A stretch of 64,000 nucleotides of DNA, taken from assembly GCF_014640255.1 (NCBI RefSeq), contig NZ_BMGP01000004.1, forward strand, positions 124,001 to 188,000, given 5' to 3'. Under the pieces are notes generated by a model. That model saw nothing but the letters and a program-made list of their open reading frames with translations, was not told the DNA's origin and ran no database searches. Shown piece by piece: positions 1 through 8,768 of this stretch. The DNA is from Subtercola lobariae (lineage in GTDB: Bacteria; Actinomycetota; Actinomycetes; Actinomycetales; Microbacteriaceae). The position numbers were made by a program, and so were the translations under genes. Position 1 is the first letter of the stretch. Each line of letters begins with the position of its first letter.

Positions 1-60
1 GACCTCGACCCGGCACGGCTGTCGGCACGGGCATCCGGTTCGCCTGCGACCGAGCGCTAG
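1..60 (+). CDS. Possible 3' end of an upstream gene
   Basis: Frame 1 is open from the first base to a TAG at 58-60 and encodes about 19 residues rich in Ala, Arg, Ser and Pro, as expected for a disordered C-terminus. The next gene lies on the opposite strand, so a convergent gene end here would be natural. The fragment is too short to recognise and the frame could be open by chance in GC-rich DNA. Confidence 0.3.
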   Translation, partial: DLDPARLSARASGSPATER

Positions 61-76
61 CCTCAGGCTGCCGGCC

Positions 77-316
77 TCAGCTCTTGAACTCTGACGTCTC
101 GCCTGAGACCTCGTGGGCGAGTCGCGCGAGCTTGATGTCGTCGACCTCGATGCCGGCTTGCTCGAAGCGCTCGCGAATCTTCGCCAGCACCACGGGCAGG
201 TCTTCACCGCCGTGGTCTTGCCGCACCTGCGCCACGATTCCGGTGATCTTCTCGTCGGTGGTGGCGTCGCCTGCGCCCACCATGATCGGTTCGTTCTGTT
301 CGCCGTTGTCAGCCAT
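77..316 (-). CDS. Small acidic hypothetical protein (79 aa)
   Basis: This is a 79-residue soluble protein, acidic in its N-terminal third, with no signal peptide or membrane segment. The middle (about residues 22-70) looks helical: VAQVRQD, LAKIRERFEQAGIEVDD, IKLARLAHEV. The start is supported by an AAAGGATG ribosome-binding site about five bases before the ATG. It lies 77 nt downstream of the beta-helix gene on the same strand, so the two could be co-transcribed. I do not recognise a family. Codon use matches the neighbours, so it is probably a real gene. Confidence 0.65.
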   Translation of the reverse strand: MADNGEQNEPIMVGAGDATTDEKITGIVAQVRQDHGGEDLPVVLAKIRERFEQAGIEVDDIKLARLAHEVSGETSEFKS

Positions 317-393
317 GGTTCATCCTTTCACCACTCGTGGTTCGGAGCACCCGTCGAATTCGGTGGTTGACAACCCGTCATCGGGTTCGAGCG

Positions 394-1746
394 CTAGGTG
401 GTCTTCACCACGTTGTCGCCGTGGTTGCCCACCACCTCGGTGTTGGAGCAGGTCAAGAAATGGCAGGGCTGGGTTTGCATGTGGCCCTCGATCCACTGGT
501 TGCCGACGGCCGCGATGGTGCGAGCGAACTGGGCTTCGACGATGTACGTCCAGCCGGCGCCCGCGTCGTCGCAGGCGAAGGTGTTACCCGTGATGGTGAA
601 GCCCTCGGTGCGGGCGTCGCTCGAGACGCCGATGATCGAGACGGCCGGGTAGGTGTTCTGGGCGAGCTTGCCGCCGTTCGAGAACATGTTGCCGATGAGC
701 TGAATCTGCGGCTTGTCTGAGCTGAGCCAGGGCGGCATCGTGTAGACGATCGACTGCTTGCGCGAGCCTTCGAGAATGTTGTCTGAGACCAGAATGCGTT
801 TGTTGCCGCGAAACTCGATGTTGTAGGTAGGTGACCCGTCGAGGTGATTGCCGAGTATGCGAACGGGGCCTCCTTCGATAGAGAGGTCTGCATAGCTGGC
901 GCCCACGTTGTTGTTGATGATCCACGAGTCGTAGAAGCGGTACCCGGTGTAGATGCCGGTGCCGGTGTTCTGCTGAATGTTGCAGCGGTCGATGAAGTTC
1001 AACAGGCCGCCGTTGTCGCTGAAGGTACCGTCGTTCACGGTGATGCCAGAGGTGTTCCAGTTCAGCAGCAGCAAGCGTTCGAGGTGCGTCTTGTCGACGT
1101 GCACCGAAATGCACGGCGAGCCGAGCCCGTTGGCGTCGAGCACCAGGTTCGTGACCGTGCAGGAATACCAGATACCCGTCAGCACGGGAGTGTTGTTCGA
1201 CACCTTGAGGGTAGCGATCTGCGACCCGGCGCCGGCGAGCGTGATGCTGGTGAGGCCCGCGGTGGTGTTTCCGATGGCCGCAGAGATGAGATAGGTGCCG
1301 ACCGGAAACCAGACAGTGCCGCCCCCGTGCGCTGTCGCGGCGGCGATTGCGGCGTTGATGGCCGGCAGATCATCCTGAACCCCGTCGCCGACGGCGCCGT
1401 AGTCGCGAACGTTGAACACGAGCTCGTCGTGCTTGGCGACGTCGGTGGGCAGTTGCGACTCATACACGTGCCCGTTGGCATCGAGCGTGGCGAGGGTGGG
1501 CGGCAGCTGCGACTCGTAGACGTGCCCGTTCGCGTCGAGCGTGGCAAGGGTCGGCGGCAGCTGATTCAGGTAGATCAAGGCGTTCGCATCGAGCGAGGCC
1601 ACGCCGTTCGCCTGCGCCTTCTCGGTTTCGGGAATGAAGCTCGGCGTCGCGTCGGTATGCAACGCGGGCAACGCCGCCCCCGACATCGCCCCCGCGAAGA
1701 GCGCCCGCCTCGTCAGCTCTGCCGCAATGATGATTTCGGTGACCAT
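394..1746 (-). CDS. Secreted right-handed beta-helix protein, pectate-lyase superfamily (Pectate_lyase_3 type)
   Basis: The 450-residue protein starts at the ATG at 1746, eight bases after GAGGGA; upstream in-frame Mets lack this site. Residues 11-30 (LTRRALFAGAMSGAALPAL) resemble a Tat-type signal with a twin Arg. Residues about 48-100 hold three copies of an 18-residue unit containing LDANGHVYESQLP, like the LDANGKV..QLP repeats of phage tail fibres. From about residue 108 a typical Pectate_lyase_3 opening (FNVRDYGAVGDGVQDD, then GGGTVWFPVGTYLIS) begins and beta-helix rungs follow to the end. Proteins of this fold cleave or bind polysaccharides outside the cell. Substrate and catalytic activity cannot be told from sequence. 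Confidence 0.75.
   Translation of the reverse strand: MVTEIIIAAELTRRALFAGAMSGAALPALHTDATPSFIPETEKAQANGVASLDANALIYLNQLPPTLATLDANGHVYESQLPPTLATLDANGHVYESQLPTDVAKHDELVFNVRDYGAVGDGVQDDLPAINAAIAAATAHGGGTVWFPVGTYLISAAIGNTTAGLTSITLAGAGSQIATLKVSNNTPVLTGIWYSCTVTNLVLDANGLGSPCISVHVDKTHLERLLLLNWNTSGITVNDGTFSDNGGLLNFIDRCNIQQNTGTGIYTGYRFYDSWIINNNVGASYADLSIEGGPVRILGNHLDGSPTYNIEFRGNKRILVSDNILEGSRKQSIVYTMPPWLSSDKPQIQLIGNMFSNGGKLAQNTYPAVSIIGVSSDARTEGFTITGNTFACDDAGAGWTYIVEAQFARTIAAVGNQWIEGHMQTQPCHFLTCSNTEVVGNHGDNVVKTT
1441..1570 (-). repeat. 54-bp in-frame tandem repeat in the beta-helix gene
   Basis: Two nearly identical 54-bp units and a weaker third encode the 18-residue LATLDANGHVYESQLPPT unit. Differences between the two closest copies are mostly third-base changes, suggesting selection on the protein. 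Confidence 0.8.
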
Positions 1747-1872
1747 GTGCATGCTCCCTCGTGCTGCGCCGTCAGGAACCCGCTGTGAGTTGCAGCGCAA
1801 GATCTGGCTCAAGTGTAGGGGGCAATTGTTTCGCGCACCCCCCGAATTGGTGATAGCGCACTCAATGTTCGG

Positions 1873-1900
1873 TTGGCCTTTCGGTCAGATTGTGTAACAA
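1873..1900 (+). promoter_or_regulatory. Promoter of the EamA-gntR pair, leaderless type
   Basis: TTGGCC (1873-1878), a 16-nt spacer and TAACAA (1895-1900) end six bases before the ATG at 1907. No ribosome-binding site fits between, so the mRNA probably starts at the ATG. Confidence 0.5.
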
Positions 1901-1906
1901 TCTGGT

Positions 1907-2944
1907 ATGGCGGTGAGCGAAGCACGAGCATCCGCGATTCTCGTGGCAGCTGCCGCGGTGTGCTTCGGCACCACCGGAACGGCTCAGGCACTCGGTGGTG
2001 CTGGAGCAAGCGCGTTGTCGCTCGGCGCTGCCCGCGTCGTGTTCGGCGGGGCACTGCTGGCGCTGATCGCAGTGGCGGTGGGCGTGCGCGGGGGGCGTTC
2101 GGGCGAGTGGATGCCCCGACCCACGTCTCGCGCGGCGAGTAGCGCTGCCGGGCATCCGTTGCGCCTGATCGCGCCGCTTGGTCTCGTGGTCATCGGAGCC
2201 CTCGGGGTGGCTGCTTACCAGCCTGCCTTTTTCACCGGAACGAGTCAGAACGGGGTTGCCGTCGGCACACTGGTCGCCCTCGGATCTGCGCCCGTGCTGA
2301 CGGGCCTGCTCGAATGGGCCGTGTGGCGCAAAGCCCCCGGGCGACGCTGGGCGATCGCCACGGGCGTGGCAGCGCTCGGCGTTGCAGCGCTGTCGGGGGT
2401 GTTCGCGGAGGCGTTCGGGGGCGCGGGCGGTGCGGGCGGCGTCAGCAGCGCGGGCGGCGCGGGCAGCATCAGCGTGGCGGGGCTCTTCGCCTCGCTCGCG
2501 GCGGGACTCTGTTACGCCGTCTACGCACTCAGCAGCAAAGCGCTGCTCGAGCGGGGCTACTCCCCCACCATGACCATGGGCGCGACTTTCGGCGTGGCCG
2601 CACTCGTGATGGTTCCCGTGCTGGTCGGTTCAGATCTGGCGTGGCTGGTCACACCCCGTGGAGCGCTGACGGTCGGCTGGCTCGCAATCGTCACGACGGG
2701 GCTCGCCTACACCCTGTTTGCGAGAGGCCTGAAGAACCTGGCTGCTTCGCGCGCCGCCACGCTCACGCTCATCGAGCCGCTGACCGCCACCGCTCTCGGC
2801 ATCGCGGTGCTGCATGAACAGTTCACGCTGTCGAGTGCCATCGGGGTCGCCTTGCTCACTGCTGGGCTAGCCATTCTCACGGTATCGAGGCGCGGCAGCC
2901 GGGCGAACGCTTTCGTCTCGCCCGTTTCGGGCGAGGGAGTCTGA
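1907..2944 (+). CDS. EamA/DMT-family exporter
   Basis: This 345-residue membrane protein has about ten hydrophobic segments in two EamA repeats, as in drug/metabolite transporters that export amino acids or other small molecules across the inner membrane. Family marks are an N-terminal ILVAAAAVCFGTTGTAQAL and a C-terminal AATLTLIEPLTATALGIAVLHEQ. Between the repeats (about residues 168-186) is a Gly/Ala/Ser stretch (GGAGGAGGVSSAGGAGS) that looks like a simple-repeat expansion in a loop. The stop overlaps the next gene's ATG (TGATG), so it is translationally coupled to the GntR regulator. The substrate is unknown. Confidence 0.85.
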   Translation: MAVSEARASAILVAAAAVCFGTTGTAQALGGAGASALSLGAARVVFGGALLALIAVAVGVRGGRSGEWMPRPTSRAASSAAGHPLRLIAPLGLVVIGALGVAAYQPAFFTGTSQNGVAVGTLVALGSAPVLTGLLEWAVWRKAPGRRWAIATGVAALGVAALSGVFAEAFGGAGGAGGVSSAGGAGSISVAGLFASLAAGLCYAVYALSSKALLERGYSPTMTMGATFGVAALVMVPVLVGSDLAWLVTPRGALTVGWLAIVTTGLAYTLFARGLKNLAASRAATLTLIEPLTATALGIAVLHEQFTLSSAIGVALLTAGLAILTVSRRGSRANAFVSPVSGEGV

Positions 2945-3900
2945 TGTCGTCAACGCGCGCGGGCAAAGCCGCAGCCGCATCAGTGGTCGCATCCGGCCCC
3001 GGTGCGACCGTCATCGCGCCCACACCCACAACCGCGCCCGCACCCGCACGCGCCGCAACGGCCGTCGGCCGCCTCCACGAACACCTTCGCAGCCGCATCC
3101 TCAGCGGCGCGCTGCCGCCCGACACCGCACTGCGCGAGCAGGCCATCTCGGCAGAGTTCACCCTGTCACGGCATACCGTTCGCGCCGCGCTTCGACAACT
3201 CGCCGCCGAGCGCCTCGTCACGATCAACCCATACTCGGGAGCCCGCGTCACCCTGCTCGACGACGACGCGGTGCGCGCCCTGATGCAGCTGCGTTCTGCC
3301 CTCGAGGGTGAGGCCGTGCGCCTGCTGAACCGCCGCGCGAAAACTTTTTCGCCACAGCAAACCTTTTTGCCAGCGCAAACCTCCTCGCCAGCGCAGACCT
3401 CCTCGCCAGAGCAGACCCCCTCGCCAGAGCAGACCTCCTCGCCAGCGCAAACAACTTCGCGCACGCAGACACCCTCGCCTGCCCAGAGCACGCCGGCCGG
3501 CCACGAGGGCGACGCCGATGCCGCGGAACTTCTGTCGGGCATCCACGCCGCCAACGCCGAGCTCGCCCGCCGATGCCGCGCCACCCCGCTCGACCACGCA
3601 GCCATCGAACGCGCGCATGCAGCCCTTCACCACGCCATCGTCGTCGCTGCAGACAGCCCCAGAATCGCGGATGCTCACGCCGACCTCGAGGCTGAGAGCA
3701 TTCTTTTTCTCGCCCAGCTTCGCCACGTGCTTGACCCGGGCGAGCTCATTCGGCAACACGACCAGCTCGTCGGCGACCTGCTCATTCGCGGTGAAGACGC
3801 GATTCACGAGCACCTCGAACTCGCCGCAGATCAGCTCATCAGGGCCCGAGCCGCCGAATCGCCACCCGCGGCGAATCGCGGTAGCTCGACCCCTCACTGA
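2944..3900 (+). CDS. GntR-family transcriptional regulator (FCD type)
   Basis: The 318-residue regulator has a Thr/Pro/Ala-rich N-terminus, a GntR winged helix at about residues 40-105 (LHEHLRSRILSGALPPDTALREQAISAEF...RHTVRAALRQL) and a helical FCD-like ligand domain. The ligand domain is split by about 40 residues of degenerate Q-T-S/P-S-P-A/E repeats (about residues 138-182), encoded by imperfect 15-18-bp DNA repeats at 3350-3480. Overlap with the EamA gene suggests that it controls that exporter. The insertion is unusual for the family and probably forms a disordered loop. The effector is unknown. Confidence 0.82.
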   Translation: MSSTRAGKAAAASVVASGPGATVIAPTPTTAPAPARAATAVGRLHEHLRSRILSGALPPDTALREQAISAEFTLSRHTVRAALRQLAAERLVTINPYSGARVTLLDDDAVRALMQLRSALEGEAVRLLNRRAKTFSPQQTFLPAQTSSPAQTSSPEQTPSPEQTSSPAQTTSRTQTPSPAQSTPAGHEGDADAAELLSGIHAANAELARRCRATPLDHAAIERAHAALHHAIVVAADSPRIADAHADLEAESILFLAQLRHVLDPGELIRQHDQLVGDLLIRGEDAIHEHLELAADQLIRARAAESPPAANRGSSTPH

Positions 3901-4011
3901 TCTATATTCCATTTGCGGCATGCGTCGCACACTACGGGTGACCGAGCGCGTCACGCCGAAAACACTCGTGTTACGAACGGGTAAATTTGCGGTCGACTTC
4001 AGAAAAACAGC

Positions 4012-4047
4012 TTGCGTCGAGTTTGTTCGTAAGCTTTACTAACAAAC
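4012..4047 (+). promoter_or_regulatory. Leaderless promoter with ROK-type operator
   Basis: TTGCGT (4012-4017), 17 nt and TTTACT (4035-4040) place transcription at the ATG at 4048. A 27-bp imperfect palindrome covers 4021-4047: outer arms GTTTGTT/AACAAAC and inner arms GTAA/TTAC. It overlaps the -10 and ends at the start codon, as expected for an autorepressing ROK/NagC-type operator. Confidence 0.6.
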
Positions 4048-5268
4048 ATGTCTGCAACAGAAGGGCAGCGCGGCTCTTCGACTTTGGAGCCCGCGCACCC
4101 CCACACCCACCTGGCATTCGCCCAGAGCCGCGCCCTGCGCCCCAGCACAAAAGTGCTGCCGGAGCACGCTCGCAATCACAATCGTTCACTCGTGCTGCAG
4201 ACCCTCTACCGCACCGGCCGGCAGAGCCGCGCCGACATCGCCCGCGAGACGGGCCTGACCCGGGTGACCGTCTCTGACCTCGTCAACGACCTGATCGCCG
4301 AGCGCCTCGTCATTGAGATGGGTCAGCGAGAGGATGCCCGGCCGGGCAAACCCGCCACGATTCTCGACATCGACCGCTCTGCTTTTCAGATCGTGGGCAT
4401 CGACCTCTCTGAGCACAGCCTCTTTCGCGGCGCGGTGCTCGATCTCGACGGCCAGATTCTCAACGAGGCCGAGATCGCTCTAGCCGGCAGCACGGGCGAC
4501 GACGCCGTGGCGAAAGTTCTGGCGCTCACCGAGCAGTTGCTCGCCAAGACCACTGCACCCGTGCTTGGCATCGGCATCGGCTCACCGGGTGTGGTCAACC
4601 TCGACGGCGTGGTGCTCAGCGCCCCGAACCTCGGCTGGCACAATCTCGACCTGCGCGCTCAAGTAGAGGCACGCTTCGGACACGCCATCATTGTGGCGAA
4701 CGACGCCAACGCCGCAGCCCTCGCCGAGCACAGTTTCGGTGGCGCCGATGGCGACCTGATGATCGTCAAGGTGGGCCACGGTGTCGGCGCCGGCCTGCTG
4801 CTCGGCGGATCGCCGCTCTACGGCAGCCGCTTCGCCGCGGGCGAGATCGGCCATGTCGTGGTCGGCACCGACGGCGGCGCGCTCTGCGTCTGTGGCAAGC
4901 ACGGCTGCCTCGAGACCTGGCTGTCGACGCCCAACCTCAACCTGGCCATCGAGGTCCTACGGGCATCCGGTGCCAGCGAGGCAGAAGTGGATGCCCGTAC
5001 CAACCTGATTCTGATCGAAGCCGGCCAGCGCCTCGGCATTGCCCTCGCTCCCATCGTGGGCGCCCTCAACCTGCCAGAGGTTGTGTTGAGCGGCCCGACC
5101 GAACTTCTCGATGGGCCGCTTGCCCAGGCAACCATCGAGACCCTCCGCAACAGAACGATGGCCGAGTTTCACGGTGATCTGACGCTGCGGATGACCACGC
5201 TCGGGCAGAACATCGTTCTGCGCGGCGCGGCCGTCATGGTGCTCTCAGGCCAGCTCGGGGTTTCGTAG
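4048..5268 (+). CDS. ROK-family transcriptional repressor (NagC/XylR type)
   Basis: The 406-residue protein has a disordered 40-residue N-terminus, a winged helix at about 48-95 (LYRTGRQSRADIARETGLTRVTVSDLVNDLI) and a ROK sugar-kinase-like domain to the end. The ROK zinc motif CxCGxxGCxE (CVCGKHGCLE) is at about residues 278-287. Such proteins repress sugar-uptake genes until they bind a sugar or sugar phosphate. It heads a cluster with a sugar transporter, GH3, ROK kinase and NagB, so an amino sugar or its phosphate is the likely inducer. A palindrome overlapping its own promoter suggests autorepression. Confidence 0.88.
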   Translation: MSATEGQRGSSTLEPAHPHTHLAFAQSRALRPSTKVLPEHARNHNRSLVLQTLYRTGRQSRADIARETGLTRVTVSDLVNDLIAERLVIEMGQREDARPGKPATILDIDRSAFQIVGIDLSEHSLFRGAVLDLDGQILNEAEIALAGSTGDDAVAKVLALTEQLLAKTTAPVLGIGIGSPGVVNLDGVVLSAPNLGWHNLDLRAQVEARFGHAIIVANDANAAALAEHSFGGADGDLMIVKVGHGVGAGLLLGGSPLYGSRFAAGEIGHVVVGTDGGALCVCGKHGCLETWLSTPNLNLAIEVLRASGASEAEVDARTNLILIEAGQRLGIALAPIVGALNLPEVVLSGPTELLDGPLAQATIETLRNRTMAEFHGDLTLRMTTLGQNIVLRGAAVMVLSGQLGVS

Positions 5269-5386
5269 CCTCGGGCCACGATCTCTCCACAACCGGCTCA
5301 TTGCATCACTTCTCCACAACTGCACACAAGACGCATCACACGTCGGCACCCAGCCGACACAATCAGCCCTAGGAAAGGTAACAACA

Positions 5387-6661
5387 ATGAGAAAGAAGCT
5401 CGGTCTGGTCGCACTCGGTGTGGCCAGCATGCTCGCCCTTGCGGCCTGTTCGTCAGGCGGCTCCTCATCGGGTAGCAGCACACCAGAGGCGGGCAACATT
5501 CGCGTCTGGCTGAACGGCACCGACACTCCGCAGGCGGCTCGTGACTACCTGAAGACCACCTTCGAGGCGCAGAACCCCGGTTCTACGCTGACCATCGAAG
5601 AGCAGTCGTGGACGGGGTTGGTCGACAAGCTCACCACCAGCCTCTCGGGCAGCGACAGCCCTGACGTGGTGGAGGTCGGCAACACGCAGGCCGCCGCGTT
5701 CACCTCGGCCGGCGCCTTCGAAGACCTCACCGACAAGTACCAAGACCTCGGCGGCGACGACCTGCTGCCCGGCTTCGTGACGGCCGGCACGTACAACGGC
5801 AAGTTCTACGCCGCGCCGTACTACTCGGGCGCTCGCCTGGTCTTCTACAAGAAAGACCTGATGGCGGCCTCGGGCCTCAGCGTTCCGACCACGCTCGATC
5901 AGTACGTCTCCGACGGCGTCACTCTCGCGGCGGCGAACCCCGGCGTCTCGGGAATCTACTTTCCCGGTCAAGACTGGTACAACGCTCTCCCCTACATCTG
6001 GGAGAACGGCGGAGAGATCGCAACCGACGACAACGGCACCTGGAAGGCGGGCTTCGAGTCTGCGGGCGCCATCGCCGGGCTCAAGCAGGTTCAGCAGGTC
6101 ATGACCACCGCTTCGGTCGCACCGAAAGACGGCAACGAAACCGACCCGCAGGTTCCGTTCTGCGCCGGCACCGTTGCTCAGTTGTCAGCTCCGAGCTGGG
6201 TGAAGGGCTCCATTCTCGCCCCGACCACCTCGTCTGCGCCAGGCTGCCCCGACCAGGAGGCGAACCTCGGCGTGTACGCGCTGCCCGGTAAGAACGGCGG
6301 GGCCGCTTCAGTCTTCGCCGGCGGATCGAACATCGCCATCGCGGCGAAGTCGGCTCACCCCGACCTCGCCTACAGCGCGCTGAAGATCATGCTGAGCGAC
6401 GACTACCAGACCATTCTCGGTAAGGCCGGCCTGGTTCCCGCAAAGAAGTCGCTGGCTTCGACACTGGGCACTGACGATGTTGCCAAGGCGACCGCCGCGG
6501 CTGCCGCCAACGCCAAGCTGACGCCCGCTTCACCGAAATGGGCAGACGTCGAGGCCGCCAACATCTTGCAAGACTTCTTCGTGAAGATCGCGCAGGGCGG
6601 CGACATTCCCACGCTCGCGGCCGATATCGACACAAAGATCGACGCCATTCTGAACGGATAG
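5387..6661 (+). CDS. Sugar ABC transporter substrate-binding lipoprotein
   Basis: The 424-residue protein has a lipoprotein signal with lipobox LAAC, Cys21 being the lipidation site, then a Ser/Gly linker. The rest resembles extracellular solute-binding family 1 proteins: IRVWLNGTDTPQAARDYLKTTFEAQNP near the start and the SGSDSPDVVEVGN segment. It captures sugar outside the membrane and delivers it to the two permeases downstream. AGGAAAGG lies seven bases before the ATG. Context (NagZ-type GH3, NagB) suggests N-acetylglucosamine, chitobiose or muropeptide sugars as ligand; this is inference. Confidence 0.88.
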   Translation: MRKKLGLVALGVASMLALAACSSGGSSSGSSTPEAGNIRVWLNGTDTPQAARDYLKTTFEAQNPGSTLTIEEQSWTGLVDKLTTSLSGSDSPDVVEVGNTQAAAFTSAGAFEDLTDKYQDLGGDDLLPGFVTAGTYNGKFYAAPYYSGARLVFYKKDLMAASGLSVPTTLDQYVSDGVTLAAANPGVSGIYFPGQDWYNALPYIWENGGEIATDDNGTWKAGFESAGAIAGLKQVQQVMTTASVAPKDGNETDPQVPFCAGTVAQLSAPSWVKGSILAPTTSSAPGCPDQEANLGVYALPGKNGGAASVFAGGSNIAIAAKSAHPDLAYSALKIMLSDDYQTILGKAGLVPAKKSLASTLGTDDVAKATAAAAANAKLTPASPKWADVEAANILQDFFVKIAQGGDIPTLAADIDTKIDAILNG

Positions 6662-6697
6662 CCCGATCGGTCGGCGCGGTACGTCTGCGCACGGAAC

Positions 6698-6734
6698 GTT
6701 CGGGGGCTTGGCATTGCCCGCCAGGCCCCCGAAC
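6698..6734 (+). terminator. Intercistronic hairpin after the binding-protein gene
   Basis: A 14-bp stem (GTTCGGGGGCTTGG with CCAGGCCCCCGAAC, one G-U pair) closes a 9-nt loop. No T-run follows, so it is probably an mRNA-stabilising or attenuating hairpin that keeps binding protein in excess over permeases, not a full terminator. Confidence 0.6.
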
Positions 6735-6804
6735 ATCCACCAGGTGGTTTCAGCCCTAGGAAGGCGAAGTCACGTTCATCATCGTAACGAAAGCCCCCAC
6801 CTTC

Positions 6805-7779
6805 ATGTCTTCTGCCACCAGCACTCGCGAGCGGCCCGGCACCGTGCCGCCGCCCGCGGCGCCGCAGTCTGCCCCGAAGCGACGGATGCTCGCTCGCAAG
6901 GGCCTCGCCCCGGCACTCCTGCTCGTGCCCGCCGCCGCGATTCTCATCGTGGTCATCGGCTGGCCCCTCGTTCAGCTCGTCATCGTGTCGTTTCAGCAAT
7001 ACGGCCGCGCACAGGTCTTCGGCCAGCCGGCCCCGTTCATCGGGTTCGGCAACTACGTTCGAGTGCTGGGCGACCCGCAGTTCTGGCAGGTACTCGTTCG
7101 CAGCTTTCTCTTCTGCATCGTGAACGTGGTCGTCACCATGAGTCTCGGCACCCTCATCGCGCTGCTGATGACCCGCCTCAATAAGTTCTTTCGCACACTC
7201 ATCTCGGTGGGCCTGCTTCTTGCCTGGGCGATGCCCGCGCTCACCGCCGTCATCGTGTGGGGCTGGCTCTTCGACACCCAGTTCGGTGTGGTCAATTACG
7301 TACTCACCCAGGTCACCGGCATCAACTTCATCGGCCACTCCTGGCTGATCAACCCCATCAGCTTCTTCGCCGTCGCCGCCATCATCATCGTGTGGCAGTC
7401 GGTGCCCTTCGTCGCCTTCACCATCTACGCCGGTCTTACGCAGGTGCCTGACGAAGTGCTCGAGGCCGCGCAACTCGACGGCGCCGGCGCGGTGCAGCGC
7501 TTTCGCCTGGTGATCTTTCCCTACCTCAAGTCGATTTTCGTGGTGGTCACGATTCTGCAGATCATCTGGGATCTCCGAGTCTTCACGCAAGTGTTCGCTC
7601 TGCAGGGCATCGGCGGCATCAGAGAGCAGACCTCCACTCTCGGGGTCTACATCTACCAGACCTCGCTCGGCACCGGAGACTACGGCGCCGGCGGCGCCAT
7701 CGCCGTGATCATGGTCATCATCATGATGGCCATCTCCATCTTCTACGTTCGCCAGGTCATCAAAGAGGAGGAGCTGTGA
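6805..7779 (+). CDS. Sugar ABC transporter permease (MalF/UgpA type)
   Basis: The 324-residue protein has six membrane segments after a cytoplasmic Pro-rich N-terminus and carries the EAA loop (EVLEAAQLDGAGAVQRFRLV) at about residues 215-235 that docks the ATPase. It forms a heterodimeric channel with the next gene, whose GTG start overlaps its stop (GTGA). The assigned ATG has no clear ribosome-binding site. A CAGCCCTAGGAA segment identical to that before the binding-protein gene lies about 50 bases upstream. No transporter ATPase gene is present in the cluster, so a shared MsiK-like ATPase encoded elsewhere is likely. Confidence 0.87.
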   Translation: MSSATSTRERPGTVPPPAAPQSAPKRRMLARKGLAPALLLVPAAAILIVVIGWPLVQLVIVSFQQYGRAQVFGQPAPFIGFGNYVRVLGDPQFWQVLVRSFLFCIVNVVVTMSLGTLIALLMTRLNKFFRTLISVGLLLAWAMPALTAVIVWGWLFDTQFGVVNYVLTQVTGINFIGHSWLINPISFFAVAAIIIVWQSVPFVAFTIYAGLTQVPDEVLEAAQLDGAGAVQRFRLVIFPYLKSIFVVVTILQIIWDLRVFTQVFALQGIGGIREQTSTLGVYIYQTSLGTGDYGAGGAIAVIMVIIMMAISIFYVRQVIKEEEL

Positions 7780-8768
7780 GCACGCCCACCCGAACGCAGC
7801 CCGACAGCCCAACCCAGCCCCACGAGACATCCGTCGAATCGAAGGCGCTGACCTCGGCCGTCTCCGCCATGATCGTTCCACCCTCGGCGCGTAACGGGGT
7901 TCGCCGCTACCAGGTCTCTGGCCCCCGCGTGAAGCGGCGCGTCACGAATATCATCTTCAGCGCCGTCGCGGCTGTGATCTTTCTCTGCTCGGTGTTTCCG
8001 GTCTACTGGATGATCAACACCTCTTTGCAGCCGAACAACGAAATTCGCACCCCGGTGCCGAACTTCTTTCCGAAAGACTTCACGCTCGGCAACTACGTCA
8101 CCGTGCTCTTCGAGCCATCGCGTTCGCCGTTTCTGCCAGCGTTGATGAATTCTCTCGCGGTGACGTTGCTCACGGTAGTCATCGCCCTGGTGTTCGCGTT
8201 TCTCGCCTCGCTCGCCGTGACGCGGTTTCGGTTCAAGGGGCGCAAGGCGTTCATCCTCTCGATTCTCATCATTCAGATGATTCCGGCCGAGGCCATGATC
8301 GTGTCGACCTACCGCGTGCTCGATAGCTGGTCGCTGCTGAACACCATCGCCGGGCTGACCCTGGTGTACGTTGCCACCGTTCTGCCGTTCACCATCTGGA
8401 CGCTGCGCGGCTTCGTCAACGGTGTACCGGTAGAGCTCGAAGAGGCGGCCATGATCGACGGCCTCTCGCGAACCGGAGCGTTCTGGAAGATCACGTTTCC
8501 GCTGCTCGCCCCCGGTCTCGTTGCAACTGGCGTTTTCGGCTTCATTCAAGCCTGGAACGAGTTCGTTCTCGCTCTCGTGGTGATGTCACGGCCCGCGTCG
8601 CAGACACTGCCGGTCTGGCTGCGCACGTTTCAGCAGGCGAATGGCACCACCGACTGGGCGGCCATCATGGCCGGCTCCACTCTCATGGCGATTCCCGTCG
8701 TGGTCTTCTTTCTCATCGTTCAGGGCCGCATGACCAGTGGGCTGATGAGCGGGGCGGTGAAAGGATGA
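7776..8768 (+). CDS. Sugar ABC transporter permease (MalG/UgpE type)
   Basis: The 330-residue permease begins at GTG inside GTGA, behind GAGGAGGAG. It has a 60-residue cytoplasmic N-terminus, six membrane segments and an EAA loop (VELEEAAMIDGLSRTGAFWKI) at about residue 217. A conserved WMINTSLQPNNEI segment follows the first helix, as in MalG-type proteins. It is the second half of the sugar channel and overlaps the GH3 gene by ATGA, giving a tightly coupled operon. Confidence 0.88.
   Translation: MSTPTRTQPDSPTQPHETSVESKALTSAVSAMIVPPSARNGVRRYQVSGPRVKRRVTNIIFSAVAAVIFLCSVFPVYWMINTSLQPNNEIRTPVPNFFPKDFTLGNYVTVLFEPSRSPFLPALMNSLAVTLLTVVIALVFAFLASLAVTRFRFKGRKAFILSILIIQMIPAEAMIVSTYRVLDSWSLLNTIAGLTLVYVATVLPFTIWTLRGFVNGVPVELEEAAMIDGLSRTGAFWKITFPLLAPGLVATGVFGFIQAWNEFVLALVVMSRPASQTLPVWLRTFQQANGTTDWAAIMAGSTLMAIPVVVFFLIVQGRMTSGLMSGAVKG

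Noticed and set aside
6403-7881. 492-codon minus-strand open frame
   Set aside because: It spans three plus-strand transporter genes and is rich in His/Asp/Glu as expected of an antisense frame.
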